Made by a program: the position numbers and the translations under genes. The notes under the pieces are model-generated. The model saw only the letters and a list, made by a program, of their open reading frames with translations, had not been told where the DNA came from and did not search any database. Below are positions 25,811 through 38,900 of a stretch of DNA of 64,000 nt, in pieces (positions within the stretch are counted from its first letter, which is position 1; every line of letters starts with the position of its first letter). The stretch spans positions 124,001 through 188,000 of the forward strand of contig BDIU01000032.1 in NCBI GenBank assembly GCA_002118135.1, given 5' to 3'. Source of the DNA: Trebouxia sp. TZW2008 (Eukaryota; Chlorophyta; Trebouxiophyceae; Trebouxiales; Trebouxiaceae).

Positions 25811-28800
25811 ACCACGCTTCGACTGCGTATCTCTTCAGCTGCTCTAGGTTCTGCACAAACTTCTGCACGCCGCCTGTGCTATGAGCTGCTGCCACATCTT
25901 CAAATGCGGTTGCCACAGCTTGAGGCATCTTTTCCGCGGAACCTGACACATATGTGTAAGCTCCCTGCAACCACCAGGAAACAGCTGAGCATCAAAATAC
26001 AGTCATTTGAGCTCTGTTGATTGCGACTGTGAGCATGAGACTCGAGGGTCACTCAGGTATTGAGGGTAGCTGCAATATAATTCAATACTGCAAGTACGCA
26101 GAATGATGCATGAATGGGTCAGGCAAGCCCGCTGAGAGCGCGCTCACTTGTTACTGCTGGGCTCACGAACAGCCACTCAATGGGTAATATGCATGTCAGC
26201 AGACTTTGCCTGTTGCAACCATCAGTGATCAGCTGTGCACCAAAAGACAGTCATATGAGGATTTTGGTCTCATTTGCTACCCATGCAGAAATGTGCATGA
26301 AAGATAGGGTAAGCTGACTGCCTTGCTGCTGCATTTACTTTCCTGGGCTCCCATAATGCTTCCTGTTGTAAATGTGCAATGTGCATGTCAACAGACTTTA
26401 CCTGTTGCAACACTTCCCACAACAGGTCACCTTGCTCACGCAATCTGTCTTGCACATATATTTTCTGCTTCTGGTCTCTGGAGAAGGCTGTCAGCAGTCC
26501 ATGGTCGGCACTCAAGATGCCTTCCCTAACAAGCTGCTGCCACAACTCGCTATAGTAGAAATCATTTTGCTGATTGCAGCACCCAAAGACAAGGTGACTG
26601 GGTGCGACCGAGGCGCCTGCTGCAAAATATACAAGTGAAATTGACTGGCCTGCTTGCTGTCAAGTTGCATACTTTTCTTGTCACTGGCAATCATCACTGC
26701 AAGCTCGCTGCAGTCAACATCCTTGCAATGAGCCACACACATGTTGCATACTGAAAACATTGCAAGAAATCGTGTGCAAATGCTATAGCAAAATGCATTT
26801 TGCATGCTTAATACATTGCAGCAAAAGGCTTTTAGAAAAAGTGGAAAGTCAGCTGACACCTGCACTAGTCAAAGCAATTCTGTCTGATTTTTTACGTTTG
26901 AACAACAGTCGTCCTTGTTGTGATGCTCAGAACTAGCCAGCCTGGCAAGATAGAACTTGGGCCACTCAGACCTAGCACATGTGCCAGGAGATGTTATCAA
27001 TTGCTATTATTACCTGCAGCAGCCATTTATATTCCTTCCAGGAAGGCTTTGAAAGGGGCAACACCAGTGCCTGGGCCAATCCACACCACAGGAATAGTAT
27101 GGCGAAATGCACGCTGCATGCTGAAATGTTGCACACATCTCCTCATATGCAAATACTGTGCCAATCCGTTCTCACCTGCAGCAGCCATCTGCCTTTCTTC
27201 AAGGAAGGCTTTGAAGGGAGCCACGCCAGTGCCTGGGCCAATCAACACCATTGGGATACTGTGTGAAGGTGGCATATGCAACACCCCATGCTCTGTCCAG
27301 ATTGCAACCACAGGATGTTGATGCTCTTGCCTTAACGCAGAACCCTCATGCATACCAGGTGCCTGATCAGCAATTCCGTTGTGGACTGCAGCTGCCCCAT
27401 TCATGCTGCTATCCTTTGTGCTGTTCAGTGTTGCAGCCCCATTGCTGGTGTGATGCTGCAAAGCATCAGGTGCCGCTACATGGGTGCAGTTTACACTGTG
27501 ATTGCGCAGCTTGGCACCAACTTGCGCTGCTTTGCTGCTGTCTTGTGCAGTGAGGACATGCCAAGACATTCCATCAGCGGTTGAAGCAGCCATGTCCACT
27601 TCATCAGGAACAGCCATGTTTATGTCATCAGCAGTGGAAACAGCGGTATGCACTTGATGGGCAGATGGGTTAGCCATGTCCGCTTTAGTGGTAGCACTCT
27701 GTGATGGGGCAGTTGCTGAAGGACTAGCTTGTTGCTGACCTGGGCTGAGGGATGCCAGCCAGGAGGAGCATAGCCCCTGCTTCCTGCGCTTGAAATCTAA
27801 AACAATCAGAGCATATTACACTTGAGGCACAGGCGCTGAATGTGTGTGGCCAAGTTGCCATGACAGCGAAGCCATTGAAGCAATGCGCGTGCACTGCTAC
27901 AATGCATGCATGCGCTTCACACAAATGAACTCAAGAAGTCAATGCTCAAGTGGAATTGAGAGTCTCATGTCTCGCAAAGCCAAATTTCTTGAGCTTGACA
28001 TTCAGAACATCTGAACTTCAGCTGGGAAAGGCCAGGCATGGTCATACTGAGACTTCCCTTTATAACCAACTGCACTGATTGCCAAACTTTGTCCTCATGT
28101 CAAAATGTCCTTACTGAGAGGCACCACAGCAATCGAAATGCAGCAATTCGGTTCCAGTTGCATTGACCTTGCATCAAGAAAGGCCTTTGTTGGGTGTCAC
28201 AAAAGGGGACTCCTCCACTGACATGTCACTACCTGCGCTTGAAGGGCGTCTTGTAGTCCACCACAGCCAGCAACACATGTGCTGAGGTGGGGTGCTTCTT
28301 CTGGGAGGAGGCAATGGAGAACTGGCGTGGTTTCAGATGGGGCACCGTTTGCAGCAGCCACTCTAAAGGCGGCTGAGCTGACTTAAAGTCTTGTAGCACC
28401 TCCAGCACTGTACGCCCTGCAGCACACAACCTTTCATCAATGATCCCTACAGTGTTGCCCTGAGTGTCAAGCTAAGTGTCAATTGGTACCCTGAGCGCAA
28501 AGCAATGAGCAGCCAACCAAACAGCAGCTGCGCTGATGATGAGCACTGCAACACTTCAAGCAACTTGTGAGGAAAGACAACCCACAGTGACAGTCAGCCA
28601 TGTTTGCAGCAGCCATTGCAAGCACAGCCGCGCATGCTCAATATTGAAGAGCACTCACAAGGCACCATGCAGCACTTGAGTGCAAGACATAGCACTCACG
28701 AGTGGTAAATCATACGTGCTTGCCTGTCCCAGCCAAAGCGCAAAACAAGCGGGGCATGCAGCTGCAAGAGTGGAGCTATGCACAGAAATGCACAGTCACA

Positions 28801-31800
28801 TGCCTTGCTTGACTGCCCTCATCTGGCGTGGTCCATTAGCCCAGAGAAAACGCAGCCTACAAGGCAGACCTGATTAGGCAGACACAACACTTTTGGACAG
28901 CCCCGTGCCGTCACAGGCTTGACGATGTTGGGGTCAGACAGTCTATGCTTTGCCCACTCTGATTTAACTGGACTGCCTGATTTGCAGAACCCTACACACA
29001 GCATGGCGCTCAACATGCTGAAGGATGCAACACTGCTTCAGAGCCACCCATTTCACCGCTTCAGCACGGCGCTGCACGTGTGATGATTTGGGTGCCATTG
29101 AGGCAAGGCTGCTCACTTCAGCATGTCAAGAACTATGCTGTATGTATGATTCAGGTAGTTCTGCAGTATGGACAAAGCACACAGTCAAGGCAGTGCTACA
29201 CAAATAACGCCCAGTTTTGCTGCACTCCTGTGATGAGTAAAAGTATACCTGGTAGGCTGGAGGCAGGGTGAGCACAGCAGGCCAGGGAGTCACCACACTC
29301 ACCAATTTATTGATCCTTTTGCATATCGCATCTGATGTTTGGGCATCATGCGTCCTTGCGCGTTACAAGTGACACTGCATTTCAGTGCTCTCAAGTGCTT
29401 ACGTATTGCATGTTACACATTGCATATCGGATACTTCATGTGGTGATTCACTGCAGCAGTCCGAACCTTCTTTCTGGTTGTACGTGTACAGGTCATTGCG
29501 CCCTTCTGGGGTTGCAAAGTACTCCAGCCTGTCTATTTCCAGCTCTGAGGTGGCAAAATGCTGCAGAACCTCAAAGAAGTAGCGCCTGGGAGAGGCACCG
29601 GCAACATCCAATACGCCTTGCACCAACGCTCCCACTCGCACCTGACCAACAACAAAAGCATTTTGAGATTCCAAAATGCTCAATGTCCTGGGCTGCTGCT
29701 TTTGGTAACAGGATAGCACATGTCTGAGTTGTTGCACCCCTGCTTTGATGACCGACAACACACAACTGGTTTTGTTCTGCGCTCAAGTGCTCAATGCACA
29801 TCTCCTGAAACTGTTTCACTCTCAGCTGCTACTCTCATTGCACAGGTAGATTGCACAGCGGCCAGTGATCTGCTGTGTGACAGGTGCAAATGAATCAGCT
29901 ATATGCACAGAGCAATGTGGTTACCTGAAGGGCATGGGACTGCACACCTTCTGGCGCATCGACCGCCTGAATGCTAACCCAGGCATCAGGATTCCATCTT
30001 GTGCACTGCAGAAACTCTGACACTGCTGCTGGTTGCATGAAGCCAATTTCACACTAGGGACAATAAAGGAGCACTGCAGTCACCTGAATGGCCTGGGGCT
30101 TTACACCTTCTGCTGCGTCAGCTGCCTCAATGCTAACCCAGGCATCAGGACTCAGCCTGGGGCGCTGCAGAAACGCTGACACTGCTGCTGATTGCATGGA
30201 GCCAATTTCACACTAGCACAATAAAGGAGCACTGCGATCACCTGAATGGCCTGGGCCTTCACACCTTCTGCTGCATCAGCTGCCTCAATGCTAACCCAGG
30301 CATCAGGATCCAACCCTGTGCGCTGCAGAAAGGCTGACACGGCTGCAGAGGACTGCTGAGGGAAGATGGCGAGCAGATCCCCAGGGTTATATTGGATGCC
30401 TGAGCCTGACAAGTCAAACTCCAGGTGCCTTGTGTCCTGGAAGTGGTCGGGGGCAGTCACTCGCTGGTTGCAGGTCAAAGGAGCCATGAAGGGTTTCCAC
30501 AGCCCGTACTGAGCTGCAGCAAGCACATCAGATTAGATGTTGATGCAACGGAGAACAACATGCTGAAGCGTGGGGTGGGTAACTCATGGATAATTTTCCT
30601 GATGGAGGACATGTTCTGACATGTGTGAATGTGCCGAATGCAGAGGCTTTCTGTGCGCTTTTGCGGATGAAGTTCAGCATCCCAGCTGCACAGGCTTCAG
30701 ACGCGCATGACGACTTCCTTGGAAGGATGTTTGTTCAGGTGACAGTGATACGCGCACTGTGCTTGGTAGTGGCAGTGGTTCCTGATGCGCTTGCCGTCAT
30801 GCCTTGTCTGCTGATGGCCTCTGCATCAGCCTGTAGAGTGGGCAACCCCGACAGGGCATTGCCCAACTGACTGCAGGCACAGGCAGCTGACAAGCTTACC
30901 GTGTTTGGTAGTGGCAATCGTTACTGATGTGCTTGCCATCATGCCTTGTCTGCTGATGGCCCCAGCATCAGCCTGTGCAGTGGGTACCAATGGGTGACAT
31001 TGCAGCTAGCAACTGACTCAAGGCAAATGCAGCTGACAAGCTTACCGTGCTTTGTGTTGGCAGTGGTCCCAGACGTGCTTGCTGTCATGCCTTGTCTGCT
31101 GATAGCCTCAGCATCAGCCTGTGCAGTGGGGACCCCTGACAGCGCCGCCTCCAACTGACTGAACGCAAAGGCTGCTGCAACAGCCTCCTCCTGTGGGTGC
31201 TGATAGCTTGGCCGCTGTGCTACCTCATGCAGCGCCAGCTGCCTTACTCGGTACTTTGGGTCCAGTCGTGTGGTAGTGTCCTCAGGGGCTGGCTGCAGTG
31301 CGAAAACAACAAGATCACGAGATGTAGCAGGCAGGGCAGACAGTGCATTGTCTACATAAGTAAAGGCAAAGGGAGCGGCCACAGCCTCTTCTTCTGTGTG
31401 CTGATAGCTTGGCTGTTGTGCAATCTCATGCGGTGCTAGCTGTCTTACTTGGTACTTTGAGTCCAGCTTTATGATGGGGTCTGCAGGAGCTGGCTGCAGT
31501 GAACGGCAAAGACCTCATGAACAGCAGACTTGGATCTCGCTGTGTGCTGCAGTGCAAGAAACAGAGCCCATGATAGGCAGCAAGCAGAACAGAAGGTGGT
31601 TGAATCAATTTGATACGAGCAGAGACAGGCACCCTAAGCAACCCATGGGACCAGAGGATCCTCCAGGCTTGAATTGTTGCGGTCAGCAAATAACAGCTGG
31701 CAACAGATGGGTCACGCACAGTGCGCCATTGGGATTGCAATAACAGCCAGTCTTGATTGTGCACATTGAACCTTGGAGTTATTTACACACCTAAGTTGCT

Positions 31801-32643
31801 CAATGCTTACTGCTGTGAGATTGGTCTTACTGCAGAGTAGATGCAAATGCTTCATACAAACATGCTCTCCCTCGTGAATACCTCAGACAAGCCTTGTTGC
31901 AGGGGGTACACCAGCCGCAACTGAGCCCAAAGTTTGCGCAGCCAAGGGTCCAATGCTGCCTCATAACCATTGGGATGCTGATCATCACCTAGGCCACGCT
32001 CACACACCACAGCAGCACCTAATGCTGCAAGGCGCCTGTCAAGTTTCTTGGCCACAGTGTTGTAGTTCTGATAGCCTGCACCCTGGAGCAGCTTTGTTAC
32101 TGGTCAGCACCTGAGCGATTGGTTGCCGTCCATGCGTGACAGCAATGGGAAAGCTGCAATGGGTTTGATTTGTTGTACCTGAATCCCCCAAGCCAAAGAC
32201 TGCTGCTTGCATTGCTTTTAGGCTGTCTGCAGGCAAAGACTTGCGCAACAGGAACCTCCAGAAGGTCTTCATGTTGCTCGGCACTTCTCCCTGCTCAATC
32301 GCGCAACATTGTGGTCTCAACGCAAGCAGCGCTGTAGCAGTGTTTCTTAATTGTGTGAAGCAGCACTTACCTGACCAGTGGTGCTGCATATAAAGATAGC
32401 ACTCGATGCCTGTGGCAAATGGTTCACTGGAAATGCGTCCATAGCCATGATGCGGGGGTTGAAGTGTCGCCGTTTAGCCTCCCGGCCAACCCTCTCAGCA
32501 ACATCCTGCGCAGATACGGCTATTCAGGGGTGCGACTGGTACATTTGATGTGGAAGGCACATGTCGCAGCGTACCTGAGCTTCCCCGGTCTGTGACCCAT
32601 ACAAAATCAGTAAGTCTCGCCGTTGTGATCGAGCGTCCTGCAT
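25811..32643 (-). CDS. NDOR1: NADPH-dependent diflavin oxidoreductase
   Basis: TAH18/ATR3/NDOR1 passes electrons from NADPH via FAD and FMN to the anamorsin (DRE2) Fe-S protein for cytosolic iron-sulfur assembly. Exon 1 (32643-32575) gives MQDARSQRRDLLILYGSQTG with the FMN P-loop. Exon 2 (32505-32371) ends ICSTTGQ; the next has NMKTFWRFLLRKSLP and AVFGLGDS. The connecting and FAD domain follow: LEFDLSGSGIQYNPGDLLAI (about 30400), SPRRYFFEVLQHFAT (about 29590), LKPRQFSIASSQKKHP (about 28310; RxFSIAS FAD site) and LVVDYK-like LAVVDYKTPFKR. The NADPH site is MVLIGPGTGVAPFKAFLEER (about 27215), then KIYVQDRLREQG (about 26440) and TYVSGSAEKMP. The stop follows KRYAVEAWS. About 130 Ser/Thr/Ala/His-rich residues sit between RKQGLCSSWLASL and the NADPH site, where relatives have a few tens. 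Several exons carry decayed tandem copies. Confidence 0.93.
26187..26415 (-). repeat. NDOR1 exon-donor copy
   Basis: The exon end around 26410 (CTGTTGCAACAG followed by GTAAAG) recurs about 180 bp further along the transcript at about 26220, with the shared block GCATGTCA-CAGACTTT-CCTGTTGCAAC. The second copy lies inside the intron. Confidence 0.8.
27010..27245 (-). repeat. NDOR1 NADPH-site exon copy
   Basis: A roughly 75 bp segment encoding GPGTGVAPFKAFLEE occurs twice with a period of 164 bp (AAGGCTTTGAA at 27042 and 27206). The copy at 27206 is joined to upstream coding sequence; the other sits downstream in the transcript and reads GPGTGVAPFKAFLEGI. Confidence 0.92.
29920..30345 (-). repeat. 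NDOR1 exon-donor tandem array, three copies
   Basis: The exon end encoding DAWVSIEAADAAEGVKAQAI is followed downstream in the transcript by two degenerate copies. Junctions fall at about 30241, 30083 and 29924, a period of 158-159 bp. Each copy ends CAG followed by GTGATC, GTGACT or GTAACC, so three donor sites stand in tandem. Confidence 0.93.
30770..31160 (-). repeat. NDOR1 exon-donor tandem array, three copies
   Basis: GCCTTGTCTGCTGAT occurs at 30801, 30943 and 31089 (periods 142 and 146 bp) within a longer shared block encoding AQADAEAISRQGMTAS. The right copy is continuous with upstream coding sequence; the other two are degenerate. Confidence 0.92.
31195..31465 (-). repeat. NDOR1 exon duplication (RQLALHEVAQ segment)
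   Basis: Two copies of about 68 bp at 31199 and 31399 (period 200 bp) encode KYRVRQLALHEVAQRPSYQH and KYQVRQLAPHEIAQQPSYQH. Both remain open, so the duplicate may be translated. Confidence 0.92.
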
Positions 32644-32958
32644 GTATGCTGTCTTTCAGATCGCGTTGGATACCAGCTCGGTAACGGTGGTCCGCCAAGA
32701 TGCTAATATGGGTGAAGTCTGACGGTCAGCATCGCAGTTCTGCCGCATGTGTCAGGTGTTCAGACGCAGAGCAGGACGCAAAGCAAGTCAAGGCACGCAG
32801 CATGCACAACGACGTATCGTCTTCCTTTCAATCGGGTCTCACAAGCATTGCAATCGCGGTCTCCGCAAACTTGCAGATGACGCCCTATCACAACATTACC
32901 AAGATCGAAGCGCGACGGTCTCCGACATCATCATCGTGGAATTGAGTGGGACCCAACC
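32644..32958. promoter_or_regulatory. Divergent intergenic region, NDOR1 / importin
   Basis: Only about 315 bp separate two outward-facing start codons, so this is a compact bidirectional promoter. No recognisable core element beyond that geometry. Confidence 0.5.
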
Positions 32959-35900
32959 ATGCATGCTTCATCTGCGGATGCAGCGCAACGACTGCTGCAA
33001 GCAGTTGAGACGCTGCATCAGCCCGGCGGAGACACGTCCAATATTGCTGGTGCCAACGCGTGGCTTGAGGCGTTCGAGCGCGAGGATTTAGCTTGGAAGG
33101 TTGGCTACTTCGCCCTCTTCCCCAGTGCATAACCTTGTCCACGGCATTCTCAGGCGTTTGCATTGACATTCTGGACTATGAGCCTTGAACTGAAGCTTGC
33201 AAGAACATCGGGGACAATGTGCGTGGTATCAGAAACATGTTGTCGATGCTATGCAGGTCTGCAGTGAACTGCTACACAGCACTGGCCCGTCTTACCCTGC
33301 AGCACTGTACGCAGCACAGACTCTGCGCAACAAGATCAGAAAGCAGATGCAGTCCTTGCCAGCAGACTCTTTGCCAGGCCTGCGGGACACCCTAGCCAAC
33401 AGCATCAACAGTCACTCAGCTGCGATGCAGGCTGTCTCTGTACAGCTCTGCATTGCTATGTCAGCTCTTGTGCTGCAGTGGACGCAATGGCAAGACGTAT
33501 TACAAGATCTTGGTGAGATGTGATGCAGTTCAGCACTCTGAGCTGCTTCTACTCACAGAGGCTCCCATGTGTTATGCCAAAAGACGTGCACGCTACTTTA
33601 CCCTTCTGATGCATTGCAGCCTTATGCTTGTTCCCCTCATCTATCTAGACATCGAATTAATCAGGCCTCACAGATGACAATACAGCAAAGCTGTGTGGCT
33701 AATGGTGCATTGTTGCAGGGCAGAGGTTGACAGCTAGCAACATGGTGATGTTTCTGGAGTATCTGCCTCAAGAGCCGTCTGATCCTGTGTATGGCAAGAT
33801 TCTGACTGGCAGTGCAGCCTATGAGTGGGAGGCTCAAGCTCAGTATAGGGTGAGAAGCATTGTTTGCATTTTGAAGCGTATGCCTGGCAGCACGGCCCAG
33901 ACAGAGCAATCTCAGCTGCAGGCTGCCTCAGATTCGCTTGACTTGTCTCTACAGCTTCGCTTGCGATTCATGTCACAGGACACGAACAAGCATGTGCCTG
34001 GCAGTGATCACTGCTGTGGTGACTATGATTGTTGCAAGGCTGGGCTGGTGGGCAATACCTCTGCCCACTTCCAATGCACAACAGCATGATCTGGCGGAGC
34101 TGCTTGTCAATCATGTTGTTGTTGTGCTTGAGGTTAGCTTTAGCCACCTGATTGTATTGCCAAAGTAGGCCTGTCTTGAATGCCAGCTGCCTGAACTGAT
34201 CTGGTCATGTATGTCCCATGTCATACACCCTTCATGTGCAGGTGCGAGCATGGTGTCATGATGTGATTGCTTGGTTAGCACATGTGAAGCCAGAAAACTT
34301 GGCAGACAGTGCTAGTCAAGGCAACTGCCGCCAGCTGAGCTGCTTTGCAGCCTGGGTTTGCTTAGGCGCTGTCTTTGAAGCTGACCAGTCCCAGATACAC
34401 CACCTTGTGCAGCTGGCTTTCCACCTCACTACCAGCCAGAATGAAGGCATGCACTCCACCCAATCAGCCATTGCTTGAGCAACTCAAAAATCACATGTTG
34501 GCAGCACATGTGAGGCTGATGCTTTGTCTCTGGCTGCATTTTGAATGGGCAACAACGCTTGCTGCATGATATACAGTCCACTATCACCACCTTGTGCAAC
34601 TGGCCGTCCACCTGAGTACCAGCCAAAATGCAGACCTGCAACTTGCCCAACCAGCTGTTACTGTAAACAAGTCAATTGGAACGCAGGCATGCACTTCACT
34701 CAATCAGCCACGGTCGAGACAACCTGATACTTGCTAGCATGCAAGCAGATGTTTGAGTCAGATGTCTTGTCATTGGCTGCATGTTGACAAGGCAGCATTG
34801 CGTGATGCATGTTGTGGAGCTCCTTCAACCACCTTTGAAGTGCTTGTGTTGCATGCTGACTGTGCAAAGAGGATGGTCAGCGTTGAAGTCTACTGCCGAC
34901 TGTTTTGCCCAGCAAGTGCCAAATTCAAACCCATCAGTTGATATTTCAAACTTTTGACAGGGCTCAATTTCACAAGGCTGCTGCATTTGTGCTTACACTG
35001 TGCTCAGGCTTGCACCCACTTACTGTCTGCTTATCTTCACAGCAACACAGACGTAGGTCTGACAGAGCCTTCAGGATGAAGACAGCCACTGTCAACCTGT
35101 CTCATTGCAGATGAGTTTGAGGCTGGCTCTAATGCTGTTCTAGACATACTGGAGTACTCTTCTGAAGACTTGCATCAGCATCTGATGGACATCATGACCC
35201 AGATTCCACCAGCAGCATCTCAGGTCAGCTGGCAGTCTGGAATATATTGCTGCTAAGCCGTACTCACCTCCTAAAGCATTCCCTTTGCAAGGGTGCACAC
35301 TGTTGGCAGCAGTGAACAGGACTGCTGGTTCTGCTTGTCAGAGTAGCCAACACATTGCTTTGTTGTATTGATCTGCGCATTTCACCTAGTGCTCTGTCCC
35401 ATTGATCTGGTCAATTTGCTGTTGTGTACGTCAGCGGTAAGGAAGCTTTTTGAAAATGGATGGTCAGCTAAGCCCAAGGGCAATTCTGACCTGACATTAG
35501 GCGAATGTTTGCACCATTTTAGACATCGTTATGTTTACGCTGCTCACGCAGAATATTGCCACGTGTCAACTATTTCTAGCATGATACAGAACGTGCGTTG
35601 TTGCAGGCTGCAGCGTTGAGAAGTATGGATAGGGCAGAAAGGCTGTGCACCGTTTTCACTCAGTTCTGTGACTTCAACATCAGCACCCTGGGTTCGCTAA
35701 CGGATCAGGTAGGCTGCTTTAAACATTGCACTAGCAATGGCAGTGTGTAAACGGTCACACTGTTAGGCAGATTGAGTTTCTGTGAGGGCAGACTGTCCAG
35801 GTCCTTGGCATTGACATTGCTGTGGTGAAACCATATGCACTCTCTGCCCCCCAAGATCTGGTTATACCTGCAGTCTGTTGAGCAAAATGGGCTTTGACTG

Positions 35901-38900
35901 AGGCCCAACTGTCAAAAGGTATTTGCATTGATTGTGAATGTTCAAAGTCCTGCATTAGCAGAGCAGATGGACAGTGTGCAAAGATGCCGCAATGACATGC
36001 AGGGCAGCAGACTGAGACAGGGGCTGCTACAGGCTGCCCTCATTCCATCACAACCAGATGACAAACCTGTAAGCTGCTTAACTCAGCCCATCAACATATC
36101 ACAGAACTGCAATGTGTGAACCCAAAATGCATTGTGAATGCTTTTGCTGCCTCGATGGCATCATTTGACTCCCAGTGTTGCACAGCACGTGTCTGGGTCT
36201 TGCTTGCATGTGTGACTAGTCAAAGGAAACTGGCACCACTGACAGTCAGCTGCCCAGCCATCCCAATATGAGCAAAGCCCCGAACACACCCACAAGCACA
36301 ATGTGGTGCACGTGCCATGAGACCTAATGAGATGTCTTGTAGAGTAAATTGCCTATGAGCAATTCTGCCATGAAGAGGATGAAGATGAGGGCTGTGCTGC
36401 ATTGCGGTCAGCAGCATAGTTGAGTGGCCATTGCTTGCCAATACTGCAGCAGAACATGTGACAGCTTGCCTGATGTCTCCCAGTTCTCAAGTGTATTCAG
36501 CTTGTTGTTGGAGCCCCTATTGTGGCTTGTTGACCAATGTAGTCATGCCTCATGCTTGTGGCAAAGTCTTGTTTGGTTGCATGACATTAAGCACGTCTGT
36601 GCAGACTTCTGGCGAGCCAGTTGCCACAGGAGCTTTGGCCACCTGTCAGTATTTGTCAGAGCACCTTCAAACGCCCATCAGTCGTGATGATGCAGATGAT
36701 GCTGGGTAAGTTGCAGCCTTGCACAAGGACACAATGAATTGCTTTCTGCTGTTGATGAGAGTGTGTCAATGTCAACAAGGTGCTGGGATTGCACTGTATG
36801 TGCAGTGTAGTAGAAACTGTATTAGCTCAAGTAGAGTCAACAAAGTGGGCTGTATTGGTGCTTCCTTGTTGCACTTGCTGAGAAACTGACAATCCAGGTC
36901 ACTGGCACATGTAGTATTTTCTGTACTTCCTGCAACTCGTGTGTCTGTTGAGTGTTTTTCAATGCATTTTGAGTGAGACAGGATAGAATGTGAGCCATTA
37001 CCCCCTTTGATGGCTGACTACTTTACAGTTTAACGCAAGACAGAAGGGTTTTGGTGTGATATGTTGACATGCTCAGCAACACAGGACGTCACTTGTGATG
37101 TGCAGGGAAATGCTGAGTGCCAAGGAGAGTGCAGCCTTCTTTCAGCAGCTGCTCCAGGGTTTGTTGGTCAACCTGCAACCTCTGCAAGACACACAGCAGC
37201 AGCTGCTGCAGAGCTCACCACTGCGAAATGCATGCGAGGGCCTCTTACCCGCTATCTGCCAGGTGTTTAGCCCTGAGCAGTATGTGCAGCAAGTGTTGCA
37301 ATCTGCCAGCGGGTTGACAAATCCAGCAGCGGGCGTTGACTGCAGAGCTTTGGAGGTATGACAGCCTACATTATTCTACTTAATGGACATCATCCAACAC
37401 TTTGTTATTTGCGTTGCAAAAGTCATTCTGCACATGACATGCCGAGCATGCTTGCGATTTCTGCTGCTGGTGTCATGCAGCACCGTTGAGGCCAGAGATG
37501 GCTGTTACCGTCTCCCAAGCGATGCAAATTGCTGCTCATACAGCAAGGCCCTGTAGGTGTAGGTTTGCTGCAAGCAAATCTGGTGCTGGGACTGCACCCA
37601 GGGCAAAATTCCTGCTGTTGCCTGCGCCATTGTGATCAGCATGATGCACATTCCAGTTCTGACAACGTGAGGATTATTTATACATGCTGTGAAGGAATTC
37701 GTCCAAAGCACAAGCATTACATATCTCATGCATGTTGTGTACAAATCCTTGACATTGGACTTCGTGAGACACAGTAGTGCAGGGCACACCAAAGGAACAT
37801 ACATCCAAAAGCTTCATACCTGTGTAATGCCGCCTGAGACAGAGTACCCACCAATCTGTTCGTGACGTGCCTAATGAAAGTTCTACTGAGATTGCAATTC
37901 TTGAGGTTTGTGCATAGTCGGACACAAAGCTGGAGCCAGATACAACTTGTCTTTCAACGCAACGTCTCTGCACCAAGCGGGAGCTACGTAGTGTTGCATT
38001 GATGACAGACCCAAGAGCTGCAAGTCTATGCTGCAGGCAGCTCTTTTTGCCTTTGTATCAGCTGCCGAGGCAGTGAGCAGCAGCATAGAGGGAGCTGAAG
38101 GTGCAGATGGTCCAGCGGATGAGGCATCAGCTGAACGCATTGCAGCCACCCTGCTGCAGCTGTTGCCACAGCTGTCTGCAATGGTGCGCAGGGCATAATG
38201 TGAGCTAGTGTAGCATGAGTGACACTGAGAATGTGATTGTGTGCTGCAGGCGGCTCTTTTTGCCCTAGTGTCAGCTGCTGAGCCCCTGAGCAGCAGCATA
38301 GAAGGAGCTGAAGGGGCAGATGGCCCCACTGATGAGGCATCAGCTGAGCGCATTGCAGGCATTCTGCTGCAACTGCTGCCACAGCTGTCTGCCGTGGGGC
38401 AGGGCACTGCCAGGATTCAGCTGTTGGAACTGCAGGTGATGGAGGGGCTGGCCCCTGCCCTCATGCACCATCTGGCCATGACTGGAGGCCAAGCACAGGT
38501 CAGCCTGCAATTTTGACACATGCCAGTGGCCACATGCCCGTGGTCACATGTTCAGTGCTATGCTCACTGCAGTATGGATAGAGACATCAGTCACATCATG
38601 CAGCCGCATTAGTTGCAGCAGCCTGCAGGGTCTCGTTACAAGTAGCTTGTGTGCCAATCTGGGTAGTGCTGATCTGACGCCAATCCCTCAGCCGCATGCT
38701 AGCTGATCAGGGAGCATACAAAATGTCAGGACATATGTCAACGTACAATGTTGAGACCTCGCATGAACGTACACAGCTTGATCTCAAAGGGTCTGTGGCA
38801 TGAACTTACGCTTTGAGCCAGTCCAGGTCAAATTGACACTCGCTCAGGTTGCAATGGGTCATGGAAAGGGCTCAAAGCTGTGTGCTTGCTGTTTTGAGAC

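Noticed and set aside
29920..30345. Regular repeats of about 158 bp as a possible CRISPR array or satellite
   Set aside because: Only three units, with coding similarity to the adjacent exon and no distinct spacers; in a eukaryotic nuclear gene.
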